Below, in pieces: positions 12,335 through 62,067 of a stretch of 64,000 nucleotides of DNA. Location: contig NC_135558.1 in the NCBI RefSeq assembly GCF_964340395.1, positions 18,480,271 through 18,544,270 of the forward strand, in the 5' to 3' direction. Below the pieces are notes generated by a model. It saw nothing but the letters and a program-made list of their open reading frames with translations, had not been told where the DNA came from and did not search any database. Each line of letters starts with the position of its first letter. The first letter of the stretch is position 1. The stretch comes from Glandiceps talaboti. Lineage: Eukaryota > Hemichordata > Enteropneusta > Spengelidae. The position numbers and the translations under genes were made by a program.

Positions 12335-12523
12335 GCTGATGGTGGAAAATTGATGCTATGTGATTTTGGATTTTTTGGTTGCATTGGATCAACCGATAAT
12401 ATTGGTGATGCAACAATGCAAAACATGTCGCCTGAGGCAGTCATGGTGGTGTGTTAAACTTTACAGCCATCGCTTGATGTATGGTCGATAGTAGCAACCA
12501 TTATATAGAAACGTTTATCGTAG
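12335..12523 (+). pseudogene. Protein-kinase catalytic-domain relic
   Basis: After an acceptor-like TTTACAG the plus strand reads ADGGKLMLCDFGFFGCIG, about 16 residues on MSPEAVM, and then, in the same frame, PSLDVWSIVATII. These correspond to the DFG metal-binding motif, the (A/S)PE end of the activation segment and the D-x-W-S motif of subdomain IX, in the right order and roughly normal spacing. Two in-frame stops (12455 and 12506) interrupt it, and no HRD loop was found just upstream. It is probably a pseudogene fragment of a Ser/Thr kinase, most like STE-type kinases by the KL-x-DFG...MSPE wording. The subfamily is a guess. Confidence 0.55.
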
Positions 12524-12764
12524 ACCTGCCAGGGCCAGGAATTATAGAAGACGATATTGAAGTCGTAGTTGACACTTGCCTCCAGAAATATTATAATGTA
12601 TACCCCAGTGGATTGAACGAAATTGGTGGTTATACCTTGGTCGAGATATTAGTCATGTTACTAAGCCCCTAACATGAGGGCAGGCCTGGCTGAACTACTT
12701 TCAAAGTTTGATAATTTAATTCTCGAGTATGATAATGAAATATATGAATATAATTATTTTTTGT

Positions 12765-13126
12765 TTAAAGTGGCCATATGGATGAGGATTGGGTATATAT
12801 TTTGGATTTTTAATTTATAAAACAATTTTATCATGGCTTCCTACTTGGAAAATCAATGTGAAACAACATATGACAAGTCCTTGTTTGGAACTTAATACAT
12901 TGCAAAAAGCTAAAACATACACAAAAACTTTGTTATTGTACGTACAATAACAAACATTTTACACATTTATTAATCTTTTGCAATTTTATTGTGTTACAAA
13001 TTTAAACAAGGACTTGGTCTATGTTGTTTCATATTGATTTTCCAAGTAGGAAGCCATGATAAAATTGTTTTATAAATTAAAAATCCAAAATAAATATCAA
13101 ATTCTCATCCATATGGCCACTTTAAA
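12765..13126. mobile_element. Foldback MITE family A, complete copy
   Basis: A ~360-bp near-perfect palindrome running from TTTAAAGTGGCCATATGGAT to its reverse complement. At its centre is TTGTTATTGTACGTACAATA. Flanks are AT-rich. The whole element is two long arms with almost no loop and has no coding capacity. Other copies: 21891-22250, 22251-22500 (partial), 53834-54123 (diverged), 56035-56160 (one arm). Confidence 0.85.
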
Positions 13127-13400
13127 TTTTGAGACTTTATTATAGTTAAGGTATTAAAAGATTACTTTTAACGTTTTTATTGTATTTTCGATGGACTGTG
13201 TATCAATACTTCTCATGTCAAGCAACTGGTTTAATACCATTGCTGATTTTTCCTAAAATCACCTCTGTGTGCATGTGTATAATCAGGTAGTTACCTCTGT
13301 ATATCATGCATGCCTTGATATCCTTGATAAAGAATTTTGATTTGAACCGTCTGACTGTATTTATGTATTCGGACTGCACAAGATTCCTTCTGCATTTCTA

Positions 13401-13453
13401 TGTATGTATGTATGTATGTATGTATGTATGTATGTATGTATGTATGTATGTAT
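13401..13453 (+). repeat. (TATG)n microsatellite
   Basis: About 13 tandem TATG units. Confidence 0.95.
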
Positions 13454-13944
13454 TCATGTGTTTGTGTCTGTCTGCTTACGTCTGTATGTGTTCTCTGTGT
13501 TGACTATCTCAATTTTCGATTTTACCAAATTTCATGATCTAAGCTTATGTGATGAAGTAAAGATATTAATTCATGAACTGAGGGACGTTGATGTATATAT
13601 GTGTGGAGACAGGAGTGTTGTGCCATGGACAACATTGCAAGACCCAGTGCCCAGAGTGTGACACATCATGTCATTCAGTCATGTTGATGGGGGCAGTGTT
13701 GCTGTGTGAAGACAGTTAGGAAGGTAATTCATTATCATCTACAGGCAACTTGGTGAAGGCAGCCAGCAGTTCATTGTAACAGTTATCTCCAGGCAACTTT
13801 AAATAGAGATTATGAATAGAAATTTTGTTGCATATAATCATTTAAAAACATACACACATATACTAAAAAAAGCATGAATATCTTGCCTTGAACAAATGAA
13901 CAATTAAAGACTATCAGAATATCTAATCAATTGTCAGTCTTATA

Positions 13945-14372
13945 TGCACAAATGCAGCTTGGTAGTTAGACAGACAGCATGGTAGATAGAAAGAGACAGT
14001 TTGTAGATAGAAAGGGCTTGGTATATAGACAAACAATTTGATAGATTGGCAGCATAATAGATAGAAAGAGACTGCTCAGTAGCTAGCCAGACAGAGAAAG
14101 ACAGCATGATAGCTAGACAGAAACAGACATATTGGTAGATAGACAGAAACAGAAAGATTGGTAGGTAGATAGACAGTGTTGGTAGCTAGACAGAAAGACA
14201 GATTGGTAGATAGTGTGGTAGCGAGACAGAAACAGACAGCTTGGTAGATAAACAGTGTGGTAGCTAGACAGAAACAGACAGATTGGTAGATAGACAGTGT
14301 GGTAGAGAAAGAGACAGACAGCATGTTAGATAGAAAGACACAGTCACGGTAAATAGAGACAGACAAAAGCTT
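13945..14372 (+). repeat. Degenerate GACAGA/TTGGTAGATA tandem array
   Basis: Irregular repetition of TAGACAGAAACAGACAG and TTGGTAGATAGACAG with variable spacing over about 430 bp. It is non-coding on the plus strand. The minus strand reads as low-complexity sequence only. Confidence 0.85.
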
Positions 14373-14980
14373 TATCATGATGTAGTATCATTGAACTTAA
14401 GTACACTTTTGCTTACAAAATCAACACAATACACTATCCATTTTTTCACGATAACTTTTTAATATTTTCATGGAGATAATGAATTTCAGTCTTTTCTACA
14501 ATATTTAATGAACAGTATATTTCAATACAACCAGAAAACCTTTTCTTGGTTTAGAATTCAAAATAAAAGCTTTAAAATAAAAACCACCATAATTCCACAA
14601 CAAACTGTATGTGAACTAATTTGAAGGAAAATGGAAATATATTTATATTCAAGGTAACAATATGAAGACAAGATTAACATGAAAGTATGATTACATCAGT
14701 CTTTCTTTACTGTAGATAATCTTGAGTGTGTCATGAAAATAACAATTTTGGCAAAAATATCTCGTCTGATTTGGAGTACCGAGGAGACATAAAACTGTTC
14801 ATGTGAGCTAACATCTGCGATGTATTCAGGAGACAAAATACTTTATTATTGTTTGGCCAGAGTTACCTGGGCCTTTCTAGGACAGTATGGTATATGTTGA
14901 GCACAAAAAAAAAAAAAAAAAATAGTAGCACATTTAACAGAGAATCCTTGCATTTATTGTTGACATTATGATTTGCATAA
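14373..14980. other. Gene-free stretch
   Basis: AT-rich sequence with one poly-A run near 14907. No exon seen. Confidence 0.4.
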
Positions 14981-15215
14981 CTCGGGGCTCGAAATTAACT
15001 TTTTTCTTTGGTAGTCTGAGTGGGCTACCAGTTTCAGAAATTGGTAGCCCAAGGATTGTGACCAGTAGTTTGATATTTCTTGAACTGAATACAGATTTCC
15101 TCTATGTGCATTATTACATATAAAATACCTTCATGTCCATAAATCTTCTATCTTCATCACATAATCAGTGGTAGCCTGAGTGGGCTATCAGCTGCAAACA
15201 TGGTAGCCCCATGAC
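14981..15215 (+). repeat. Repeat with duplicated GAGTGGGCTA(C/T)CAG motif
   Basis: Opens with GGGCTCGAAATTAAC. The motif TAG(T/C)CTGAGTGGGCTA(C/T)CAG...GGTAGCCC occurs at 15012 and again at 15173. Probably an interspersed repeat of unknown class. Confidence 0.5.
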
Positions 15216-15464
15216 TAGAATTGACAGTTTGTGGGCATAGGACTACTGGTAATTTTGAGACCTATAATAACTATGTTACACAGTTTACAGCACTGTCGGG
15301 ATGCAAGAATGTCTGCAAGCTGGTTATTTACCGATTTACAAATCTTATGCTGCCAAGGGGAACTTTGACCTCTGACCTTAAGTTATTTTGCACTTATCAA
15401 TATTGGTCACATAATTGACTGCAGTACCATTGTCTAAATATCATGAACAATTCTCAATACATGC

Positions 15465-15590
15465 AATAGCATTTTACCTCATGCTAGAGGGTCAAAATAG
15501 AAGAACAAGGTTGACTTATTCTCAGTACTTGCAAATAGCATTTTACCTAATGCTAGCGGGTCAAAATAGAACAAGAAGATCAACTTATTC
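15465..15590 (+). repeat. Direct duplication of ~67 bp
   Basis: ATAGCATTTTACCT(C/A)ATGCTAG(A/C)GGGTCAAAATAGAA occurs twice in tandem. Confidence 0.8.
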
Positions 15591-16237
15591 CTACGTGCAC
15601 CAATAGTAATGCATGTGAAGCATGTGGAGTGGAAGTTTCGTGTCCTGAATGCACCCCTGGTGCACTGTTTGTGGCATCATGCCTTACAATAGTGCCCTCT
15701 AGTGGTATAAATGGGAAACTTGAAAATCTATTTTTGGATTTAGAGACAATACCCACCTCATATCTTGTGTTGTCTATTTTTTTGTTAATCAGCTGATGTT
15801 TAAATCGAGAAAAAACGATAAGATCTCACTGACACAGAACTACTGCAGCAAGAGGTATGGAAAGACATTTTGATCTGTTTTGTTGCCAAAAAATGTCAAA
15901 TGTACCATTATTTCTTTCATTATAATAAAAATAATAAACCTGCATTTGTCTTTGACTACTACAGGAATAGAAAGGACCTGAAAAAATGTCAGGAAAAAAT
16001 CTTAGAATTATTTTTTCACCAACCGATATTTTTTGAACAAAACAACAAATTCTGATGGTAAATACACCATATTCCAGTTGCCACTACGAATGTTGATCAC
16101 AAGCTATTGTCTGGGCCATATGTTGGAGCCGAGCGTGACTATCAGAATAATTGAGCATTGTAGCATAAAGACAGCAGACACAAAGTTTGTAACTAATTTT
16201 CCGTGTTGTTCTCACTGTATTGATTTATAAGCAATTA

Positions 16238-16414
16238 CCCAGTGTGCCCTCTATTAAAGCCAATTTGACACGCCACTGACATACACAATTTCTAGTGATG
16301 CAACAAAATTTGGTATTCCTCTATCTCTTACTATGTGATGATGACTCACAAGAAATCCCAGTTCTTATCATTTTGACTCACAACAACAAAATTTAGCTAT
16401 CCTTAGAGGGCACA
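16238..16414. mobile_element. MITE family C (CAGTGTGCCCTCTA ends)
   Basis: About 177 bp with terminal inverted repeats CAGTGTGCCCTCTA...TTAGAGGGCACACTG. The interior has conserved landmarks CACTGACATACAC, CTCTTACTATGTG and ACTCACAAGAAA. Relatives at 32531-32714 and 37146-37330 and a fragment at 22885-22985. The CA-G start would fit a hAT-like ancestry, but no clear 8-bp target duplication was seen. Confidence 0.75.
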
Positions 16415-16885
16415 CTGCGGCTATACTACCTGTAATCAAAACATATCAGTCCTAACCACTACATTGTCATGCTCTTTTAGGAATACACACAGTTCTTTTA
16501 CACGTTTTGTTTAAGCTTCATTCACCGTCATATGATCAGCAGTCATGACAAAATATTATCCCTCCCTTTGCCAAACGAGGGCACCCTATTGCAATCCTTA
16601 CTTTTGAAAAAGGCCTGAACTTCAGTGCCAGCAATATGGCATCTTACACATGACAGCACAAGACTTATATTTGAGGTCTTAAAAACAATTCTTCAGACAG
16701 TCTGCCAGACAATTCACTTTGAAAGTATTATCACAAGGAACAACACTTTTTGTTGACATATTGATAGAAACATAAAAAAAAATAATTGGTAAAGTTCAGG
16801 TAATGGAATTGTGCAAAATATTTGACCTTTGACCTAGATGTGGGGTGACCTCTGACATCAAAGACCTTGTCTATAATTTTGTCAA

Positions 16886-17164
16886 TCAGATAATCACTGT
16901 TACGATCTTAAAATCTTCATAATCATAACTATTGTTTCTTGTTATGGGTTGTGAAGTGTGTAAGCCTGCACTATCGGCAACTGGAATGTTTCTTGACACT
17001 TTTGTTAAATATAATGACTTCCTCATAATATTGGACACCCTGAACAGTATTGAATCACTTATTGGTAAATGTATTTGCGTGTAGCGGTACACATAGTCAA
17101 GTGCAACAAATCCAATCAAGTTGATTGTTGAGTCAACACCCAAATATCGCACCGGAATGCACTC
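16886..17164 (-). other. Unassigned open frame, possible receptor fragment
   Basis: A minus-strand frame of about 90 codons, open from 17164 to the stop at 16886, has protein-like composition. The piece STINLIGFVALDYVYRY recalls transmembrane helix 3 plus the DRY region of rhodopsin-like receptors, with the arginine replaced. No other receptor landmark follows. Could be chance. Confidence 0.25.
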
Positions 17165-17504
17165 ACAATTTCAAACTGTTACTGTACTACTTATTGATAC
17201 AATTGACTTCTAATTAACATGTACAAAATCTAATTATTGGTATTTTAACCATTTTCATTAAGTAAATTTCTTGATTGTCTGATTGACGAAATAATAATCA
17301 AGTTACAGCTCGTGCAGGTTTAAGCTTACACTATACATAGTTCTCTTTAGTCTACATTTTGATTCAAGATGGCAAATGAAAAAAGTTACACCCCTTCTGT
17401 TAAAAAATGGCACCAGTTGAGTGTATAAACTTTTTTTTACTCAAGTGAAGATACTTGCATAAAACTTCAATTAAACTATTTTAGTGTAATGTAACATAAC
17501 AATT

Positions 17505-17612
17505 GTCTTCTGTCATTGTCTTCTGTCATTGTCTTCTATCATTGTCTTCTGTCATTGTCTTCTGTCATTGTCTTCTATCATTGTCTTCTGTCATTGTCTT
17601 CTGTCATTGTTA
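17505..17612 (+). repeat. 13-bp tandem repeat, ~8 copies
   Basis: Unit CATTGTCTTCTGT, with an A replacing G in every third unit, giving a 39-bp higher-order period. Confidence 0.9.
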
Positions 17613-17814
17613 AAGAGATTTTTGAAAGGTAAGGATTTCATTTTTCATACATATTATAAATTATGTCATCGGATTGTTTATATATCAGGTGTAAGATCAG
17701 TCAGTTGCAAGTGATACTTAGGTTTGCTTCAGTAAGTAGAATACTATGAGTATGACTAAGTTTTAACTATGAAGCAACACTTGCATTCCAAAATGCATTT
17801 ACTCAGCTTGTACC

Positions 17815-18236
17815 CCTTTAAAGGGTTATGCCACCACTCCAGGAAATAGATTATCATAAACTATGGGTCCTGGAGAGTCATTTCATGATTTTACATCACC
17901 TACAATTACTTGCAATTTCAGAGAAACATCAAGTTGATCTTGTGCCTTTATAGGGTTTCTTTCATATGGGTTATTGCATCATGAGAGTCAACAAATATAA
18001 TATATATTCAAGTTGCACACTGAATATTCATGGAGGATGTTTTACACTGAGGGGAATAGGCATTTTATTCTGTTCAGTTTAAAACATCCTTCATGAATAT
18101 TCAGTGTGCAACTTGAATATGTTAATTACTTCTGCTGACTCCATTAAATGACCCCCTTTTCTATTGTGAGTCATCCACAGAACCAATAGTTTATGAAAAT
18201 GATTCCATATCCTGGGGGTAGTGTTCCCCTTTAATG
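17815..18236. mobile_element. MITE family B, at the 3' end of NELFB
   Basis: An element of about 420 bp with long imperfect inverted repeats. The left end is CTTTAAAGGGTTATGCCACC and the right end GGTAGTGTTCCCCTTTAA. Inside, CACTGAATATTCATG faces its complement across a short loop. It ends only 45 bp beyond the NELFB stop codon. Relatives: 37448-37922, 54121-54572, 55547-55880. Confidence 0.75.
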
Positions 18237-18280
18237 ATAATCAACATAAAGTGGCATGATACTTGTTGCCATGGCGCTGG

Positions 18281-28560
<10,280 letters not shown>

Positions 28561-29062
28561 TGTAATTTGTAAGTGTGATGAAAATAAAACTGAACCTGAA
28601 TTAACGATGCGGGTTGCAAAATTTATAAACAACCGGCCAAAATTGATCCTTTCAGTCTCTCTAGTAAGTTAAATTTTGAAAACACAATTATTACTCACAC
28701 GTTGATAAAGAATAAGTCCAATATTCGTTGAGCTCTCCACTCACACGTTTTCTCACCAACTCAAAATGGCGGCGGTATTATACCCACCTAGGCCACTCTT
28801 AATGAACAGTCAATGTGCGAACCCCATGCGACATTATATCATTTCAAGACATGATTTAATATGTCATGTTTATCTACAATATCAAAAAATGTCTTTATGT
28901 ATAGATTCTTCCTTATTGGAATATCATAATAGATAAAGTAAGACTAATATTCCAAAAGGTCAAAATGACATTAGACCACTAGTTCATTTCGAGAGTAACT
29001 TAGGTGGTCAAATTTAATCGCCTTCAGTGCAGTGTATGTACGGGATGTAATTATCCACCGAA
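28561..29062. promoter_or_regulatory. Shared bidirectional promoter region of NELFB and the C6orf136 homologue
   Basis: Only 502 bp separate the two start codons, which face away from each other, so both 5'UTRs and core promoters must lie here unless far upstream non-coding exons exist. AAAATGGCGGCGG at 28763-28775 matches the YY1 consensus, typically placed near transcription starts of housekeeping genes. No TATA box is evident next to it. Confidence 0.7.
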
Positions 29063-56294
<27,232 letters not shown>

Positions 56295-58170
56295 GGGTAA
56301 TCAACAAGAAAGAATATAATTGTGTAACATGTATATTAAAAGCTTTGTTGTGAAACCTAATTTACAAAAAAGTACAACCATAATTTCAATCAAGTGTGTA
56401 ACTTGGGAGTGAATAGTTCTCTGTGTGTGATGTATTGAACATATATTGATGAATAAGGGTTAAGATTTTTATGGATAAAATATGATGTGTAATAAGAAGC
56501 TACAACAGACAATTTGAAATCCAAAGTGAGCACACTCAGATGCAAATGACTATTGGACTATTTGTTGTGATAATATCGAATCTGGGGTGAATGGAAAGAG
56601 AGCCCTCCTGACTAGGTAATTATGACTACATGTAGATTTGTGGTCACTGTGTTTGATTCAAGTTATCAACGGCATGATACCACATTTCCCATGATACACC
56701 ATTCAAGATGGTGGGTTTGCGAGTTCTAATATTGTTGATCAGAAATGTATAATAAGCCATACCACTTGGAAGCACCATGGCAACGGTGGATTTCACCATG
56801 TGATTTTAAGTTCAATGCTAATGATTTGGGCAGTGTGTGTGGACCAGTACAGAAACGGCCTGTAAAATTATTTGAATATGATATACTAACAGTTACTTCA
56901 CCAGAAACAAAATGAGCACAACCATATTTGGACAGGCTGAGAATACAATCCATTTAATCATAAAACGTTGGTGAAAGATGATTTTTCCGACCATCTTGAA
57001 CCTTACATCTGATTCAAAAAATGACTTCCAAACAGTGGTCTTTATAGTAAGCAAACCATACAGTCTTTTGTCTTTCATTTGTAACTAGAAAATTGTGTAT
57101 TACACAGCCAAGTATTTGAATATCATACCTTGTTGATATTTGTAACTATGATGAAAAAAAGTAAATACTTAGATATAGATAATATGTACTAAGTAATGGA
57201 ATGGCATTCAGAGAGTTTATGTTAGTTACAATTTTTTGTAAAACTGCTTCCAAAAGACAATGTATTTTTATTCTTTTAGTCCAAAATGTTCACTTTGAAC
57301 GCTCTTTGATTAACTCTTTCAAACTTTTGTTTACAGAACAAAACACATGTTCTTGGTCTACAGTAGATTGTAATTTTCAAAGAAGTATATGCTCAATACA
57401 AATAGCCACACACACACATACATGTACACACACAGACACACACACACACACACACAGACTCACTCACTCACTTACTCACTCACTCACTTACTCACTCACT
57501 CACTCACAGAGACAGACACAAACACACACACACATTGATTGACAGTAAGTGGTTGGATTGTTTGATCAAATATGTTAATTACCATAAATCAAGTCACATA
57601 CATATTAAACTTTTAGATAGTCAAGACATGCTAATCAGTGTACATGTACATAATTCCATATTTGGAAATAAAAGTTTTAATATGGTCATTAATACCGTAT
57701 ATGGCACACCTCTGCTATATTTGGTGATATTATATCAAAGTGAAATGCCAAATGTGGAAATAAGTTCAGTGTTGCTGTTTCCCTGCCCGATTGCAAGATT
57801 GCAGTGATATTAAATTTGATTTCTATTCTGAAAGAACTTTTGAGTTCTCACAGTGTCAGATCGTTTATAAAACTGTATGTATATTGTTAATAAAACAGTG
57901 AATGAGATACTAGTATGGTGCAGCTATGTACTTTGTGTAGTATCATTGGTTTGACCCACGATATCTCTTGATAGTATTTCTGCTAAAATTGTAGCTATAA
58001 AATTTATGCCAAAAAGACAACACAACAAGTCATCAGGAGTAGTTCACACAAAATGACAGTAATGACTAGATGGGACATGTAATGCAGGACACAAGGGCCA
58101 ATGCTATGTAATTATGTTAATGATATTCATGAATATTACCAGCTGGTAGTCCTTTCATATGATAATAGCA
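56295..58170. other. 3' flank of C6orf136; no further gene
   Basis: Probably begins with the 3'UTR. AATAAA-like signals near 57668 and 57889 are alternatives to the ATTAAA at 56335. A CA/CTCA microsatellite lies at 57405-57536. No exon seen. Confidence 0.4.
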
Positions 58171-58179
58171 AATCTTATC

Positions 58180-58388
58180 ATTGACAGGCCTTGTATTCTA
58201 TACTATGTACCTAATTCAAGATATTTGATCTAACATGTATTTATCATTTATGTTAATGATGTAAAATGAGTGTTGTCACCTCTTAGTTGTTTTTTATGAC
58301 AATGGCCTTGTATCTTGCACTATGTACCTAATTCAAGATATGTTGCTGATTTACCATTTATTTATGTGAATGATGTAAAATGAGTAGA
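58180..58388 (+). repeat. Tandem duplication of ~120 bp
   Basis: GGCCTTGTAT(T/C)...ACTATGTACCTAATTCAAGA to TTATGT(T/G)AATGATGTAAAA occurs twice. Confidence 0.8.
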
Positions 58389-60372
58389 GTTCTGGTATTG
58401 AAATTTAATGACAGTGACTTGACAATGAACAATACAGATTATTGGTAACCCCCTGACATCATGAACCATTTTATCCCTATACATGTAATAGGTACACTAC
58501 CGTAGAAGTAGAACAATTTTTACGAAGTCACAATATAGTACCCAGTGTCTGTCAAGATGTTACATACTGTCACACAGACAATTTACATGTTCTTTAACCA
58601 TCTGAATTTCTGTGGAGTTCATTTTTTACTGTAAATAAAGCGTTTAAAGAATATTTGTATATCATTGTTCCATTGTTTTTACATCAGTAGTAAAATTGAT
58701 GTGTGGTATCATATTGGTGAGTTCTATTCTACTCGCCCAGCGTGATGTATAATATGTGCACATAAACAACAGTTGGGCTAAAACACCATTGGTGCCATTT
58801 CAAAGCATGGAAAAACATCTATCCAACTGTCTGTCTGTCTGTCTGTCTGTTTGTGTGTGTGTAAACAACTTAAAGTTAAAAACTGTCCGACCGGATGCTT
58901 TGGTATGTGGTGCCAAGGGTACGTTCATTTGCGTCTATAGTTGAGAAATTGTTCAAATCAAAGAGATCACATCACAGATGTTTGATTTGGGAAAAATAGG
59001 CACCCTTTTTGTCAAAAAAAAACTTAAACTCAACAGCTACTGGATGGATTAGTCTGACATTTAGTGGAGATGTTGTTAGAGCTGTTTAGAGGAAGAATTG
59101 TTATGACATGTGTCTTTTTTGATTGTAGTGTTTCTGGAGATGGGATTCTGCAGATATTCAAAATGTTTTGACACAATTGGCCCTATGCTATAGTAGCGAT
59201 CATAACTATGCTGTTAGCAACAGTCGAAAGATATATATTTGCAAAGTTAACAACAGGGATTAGATCGCAATTGAATAAACATTCAAAAAATGTATGCAAA
59301 TATCCCTAACAACAAGACCATGCTCATAGCAACAACCAAATGATGATGGTATATTGTATATGTATGTCCTCTTTGTACCAGATTTAAAAGAAATTGGATA
59401 TTGCATGTCTGGGAAAAGATGTATCAAAGATAGATGGACAATGTAATACCCCTGGGGGGGGGGGGGCATTAAAACACTGCTGACTTTTCTGGTGTATATA
59501 TATTTTTTGTGAATATTCTTTATCAAAATTGAATATTGAAAGAAAATTGTGAAACATTGATAAAGATGAGATATTCCTGCCCAGTTCCTTTGTTAAACAG
59601 GATGTAATTTTTAAAAAAGACTAGGGCAGATGAAGGGGGTAAAATACTTGTAGTATAAAGATATGGCCAAATTTTATTTTTTAAGCGCTAATTTTAGCTT
59701 ACAAATTAAACAACATAAATTACTTGCACATATGCAAAACTTCGACCCCAGTTATTAGGAAGAGAAACTATCTGGTGATAGTGGGTAATAGTGGAGAATA
59801 GTTAACAGAGTGAGCGGTCTATTTAAAAAATGCATCTGCACTGGAACCTTAAATCATCAGTGAATGCCTAGAGTGAAACAATCCCCGGGAACAACTTAGC
59901 TGAGATTCCTCCCTCCCACCCCCTCCCTAACAGTCATACATCAACATATTCAAATGACTATTGGGGGGGGGGGGGGGGGGGGCTGGTGGATTTAGACCCG
60001 ACAACATTTTTTTCCCCAATCAGCTTGACAGCAAAAAAAAAATTTACTTAAAAAAAATGTATTCTTTGAATTGTTACTTTTCGCCACATCGCGTCACATC
60101 CTATAACTTTTTAGTTGTGTTATTGAATTTCCTCGTAACAGGAGACATGATGACTGTAGCTTGTTTCAAAAGTTGAATAGAAGTTTGAGGGACTAGGGAG
60201 CCAAGTGTGGGAGAGTACCCACTAAAAGTTGTTGAAATTCAAGAACTAAAAGAAGGCTTTGTAATGCTATTTAATATGTCAAGGCAGCAATAATTTTAGT
60301 TAAACTTTGAAAGCAGTCTAAAATATAAAACTACTAAAAATACAGAAAAGCTATAAACCTTCGAAATCTACA
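58389..60372. other. Gene-free stretch
   Basis: No exon supported. Contains a second copy of the G-run interspersed repeat (59958-60215; compare 6318-6570) and several G or A homopolymers. Confidence 0.4.
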
Positions 60373-60984
60373 TCAGTTTGGTGACCATCTATTCAAAATA
60401 TTACCTTCATCGCTATGGCGACGTATGAATAAAGCAGAATGTCTTCACTTTTGAGGATGTTAATTCTAGTGAAGATCAAATCTTTATATACATATAAACG
60501 TAGCAGAGCACTATAGTATAGTATAGTATATAGCTGAGATGTGGCACAACACATTAAGTATGTAGGACTGTAATTTAGTGTTAGTCTTGAAAGGACTTTT
60601 CTTACCTTGGCGATCGATATACCGTTCTTGTCAGTTGTAACCAATATTCTTTCCCTGCTGAATGAAGCTTGCTTATCTCAAATACTTGATTGTTGTATGA
60701 TCAACTTTAGAACCCGTAACACTGACACTACAAGACTGGTGTGTACTGTCCTCTCAAATGAAATGTAAACTGGTAGAGTAAGTCACATGAGTCTTTCAAG
60801 GAAGTATTCCAATACAGCCTAAAAATATGTTTTATTGTCATCCACCCAGTTTCTCTTTAAATTGACACCAGATACAAAACTTATACAAAATGTAGATCGT
60901 GTGTGATCCAAATAATGAAAATAATGTGACAAGTTCTTAACCTCTACATTGTGTAAATGTAGTGAACAGCTGTTGGCTGGCGAT

Positions 60985-61108
60985 CATATCAGATGTGGTG
61001 AAAGCGCCGGCGCTCTAGATATTTTTCAATTACCTCTATTTCCATCGCTTTGTATAATTTGTTTTGTTCTGGGTGCTCGGCGATCACCCAGAACAAAACA
61101 AACATGTG
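60985..61108. mobile_element. MITE family D fragment inside the duplication
   Basis: CATATCAGATGTGGTGAAAG to GAACAAAACAAACATGTGAC. Absent from the matching site in copy 1 near 52095. GGTGCTCGGCGATCACCCAG at its centre is palindromic. Confidence 0.65.
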
Positions 61109-61308
61109 ACATCTCCAAATTATAAACATGTGCTATATACTACATGTATACATATAATAGTACATGTACCTTTATAAGTGCCACTGATAGTAGTGGTGGT
61201 GGTGGTGGTGGTGGTGGTGGTGGTGGGTGGGTGGGGGATTACGCATCACATAAAATGAGTATGTACATGTCGAACTGCAAGTTTTGACCACCCTTTCTTT
61301 AGCATAAC

Positions 61309-61691
61309 TGGGGTGACCCTAAAACGAATGACAACCCTAATGACAGAAAGCGAATGACACCATTTCCAGTATGTAAACAGTCGATTGACACTCTTTCTAC
61401 ATTCAGTTAGTTGAATGACACACCCTGCACTATTAAAGAAGGAGAATAACAGCCGCCACTCTATAGCATAAGTGGAATGACAGCATTTCAAATAGTTTAT
61501 AGAAAGGCGGCTGTCATTCAACTTGTTTTACAGTGCCGTTGATGTCATTCAACTATCTGAATGTAGAGAAGGGTGTCATTCCACTGTTTACACACTGTAA
61601 ATGCTGTCATTTCAGTTTCAAACAATTGGAAATGGAAATGCTGTCATTCGTTTTCAGTCATTCGGGTTGTCATTCGTTTTAAGGTCACCTG
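61309..61691. mobile_element. Non-autonomous element with GGTGACC ends and many GTCATTC motifs
   Basis: Terminal inverted repeats GGTGACC(C/T)TAAAACGAATGACAACCC. The interior carries about ten copies of GTCATTC or its complement in pairs. The empty site in copy 1 reads CATAACTGATCATGAAC; here ATAACTG flanks the element on both sides, a 7-8 bp target duplication. Confidence 0.8.
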
Positions 61692-62067
61692 AATAACTGA
61701 TCATGAACTGGGGTTCAGTCGTGGTATTAGACAATGGTGAAATTTCTGTGTGGGTGGATGGATTGATGGAAGAAATATTATATGACCTATTGGTTCAGTC
61801 AAGGCCCTAATAAACTCTACACGTATACAAGGATGACACATCCTGTGTAGCACATGTACATTTTGCTTCCTTATTGAAACTATGAGACGAGAACAACTCC
61901 ACTTCCTCTTTCCCCCCCCCCTACTCCCCATCCCTTACAAAATTGTTATTATTTTCTTCTCCGTCTTTTTCATTTTCTTCGTTCTTGACTGAATTATAAT
62001 AGTATTTATTTTGGTATTTGACAATAAAATGTCACATCCTGTCAGCCATGCGGTTTTCAGTGGAACT

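Larger units (their letters stand above)
60373..62067. repeat. Segmental duplication, copy 2 (with two MITE insertions)
   Basis: Homologous to 51508-52730. It is about 470 bp longer, mainly because a MITE family D fragment (60985-61108) and a GTCATTC-rich element (61309-61691) interrupt it. A (GGT)n tract at 61193-61235 has expanded compared with copy 1. Confidence 0.85.

Noticed and set aside
28561-28632. In-frame upstream ATG that would extend NELFB by 24 residues
   Set aside because: Human NELFB starts at the equivalent of 28560; the extension has no similarity and is likely 5'UTR.
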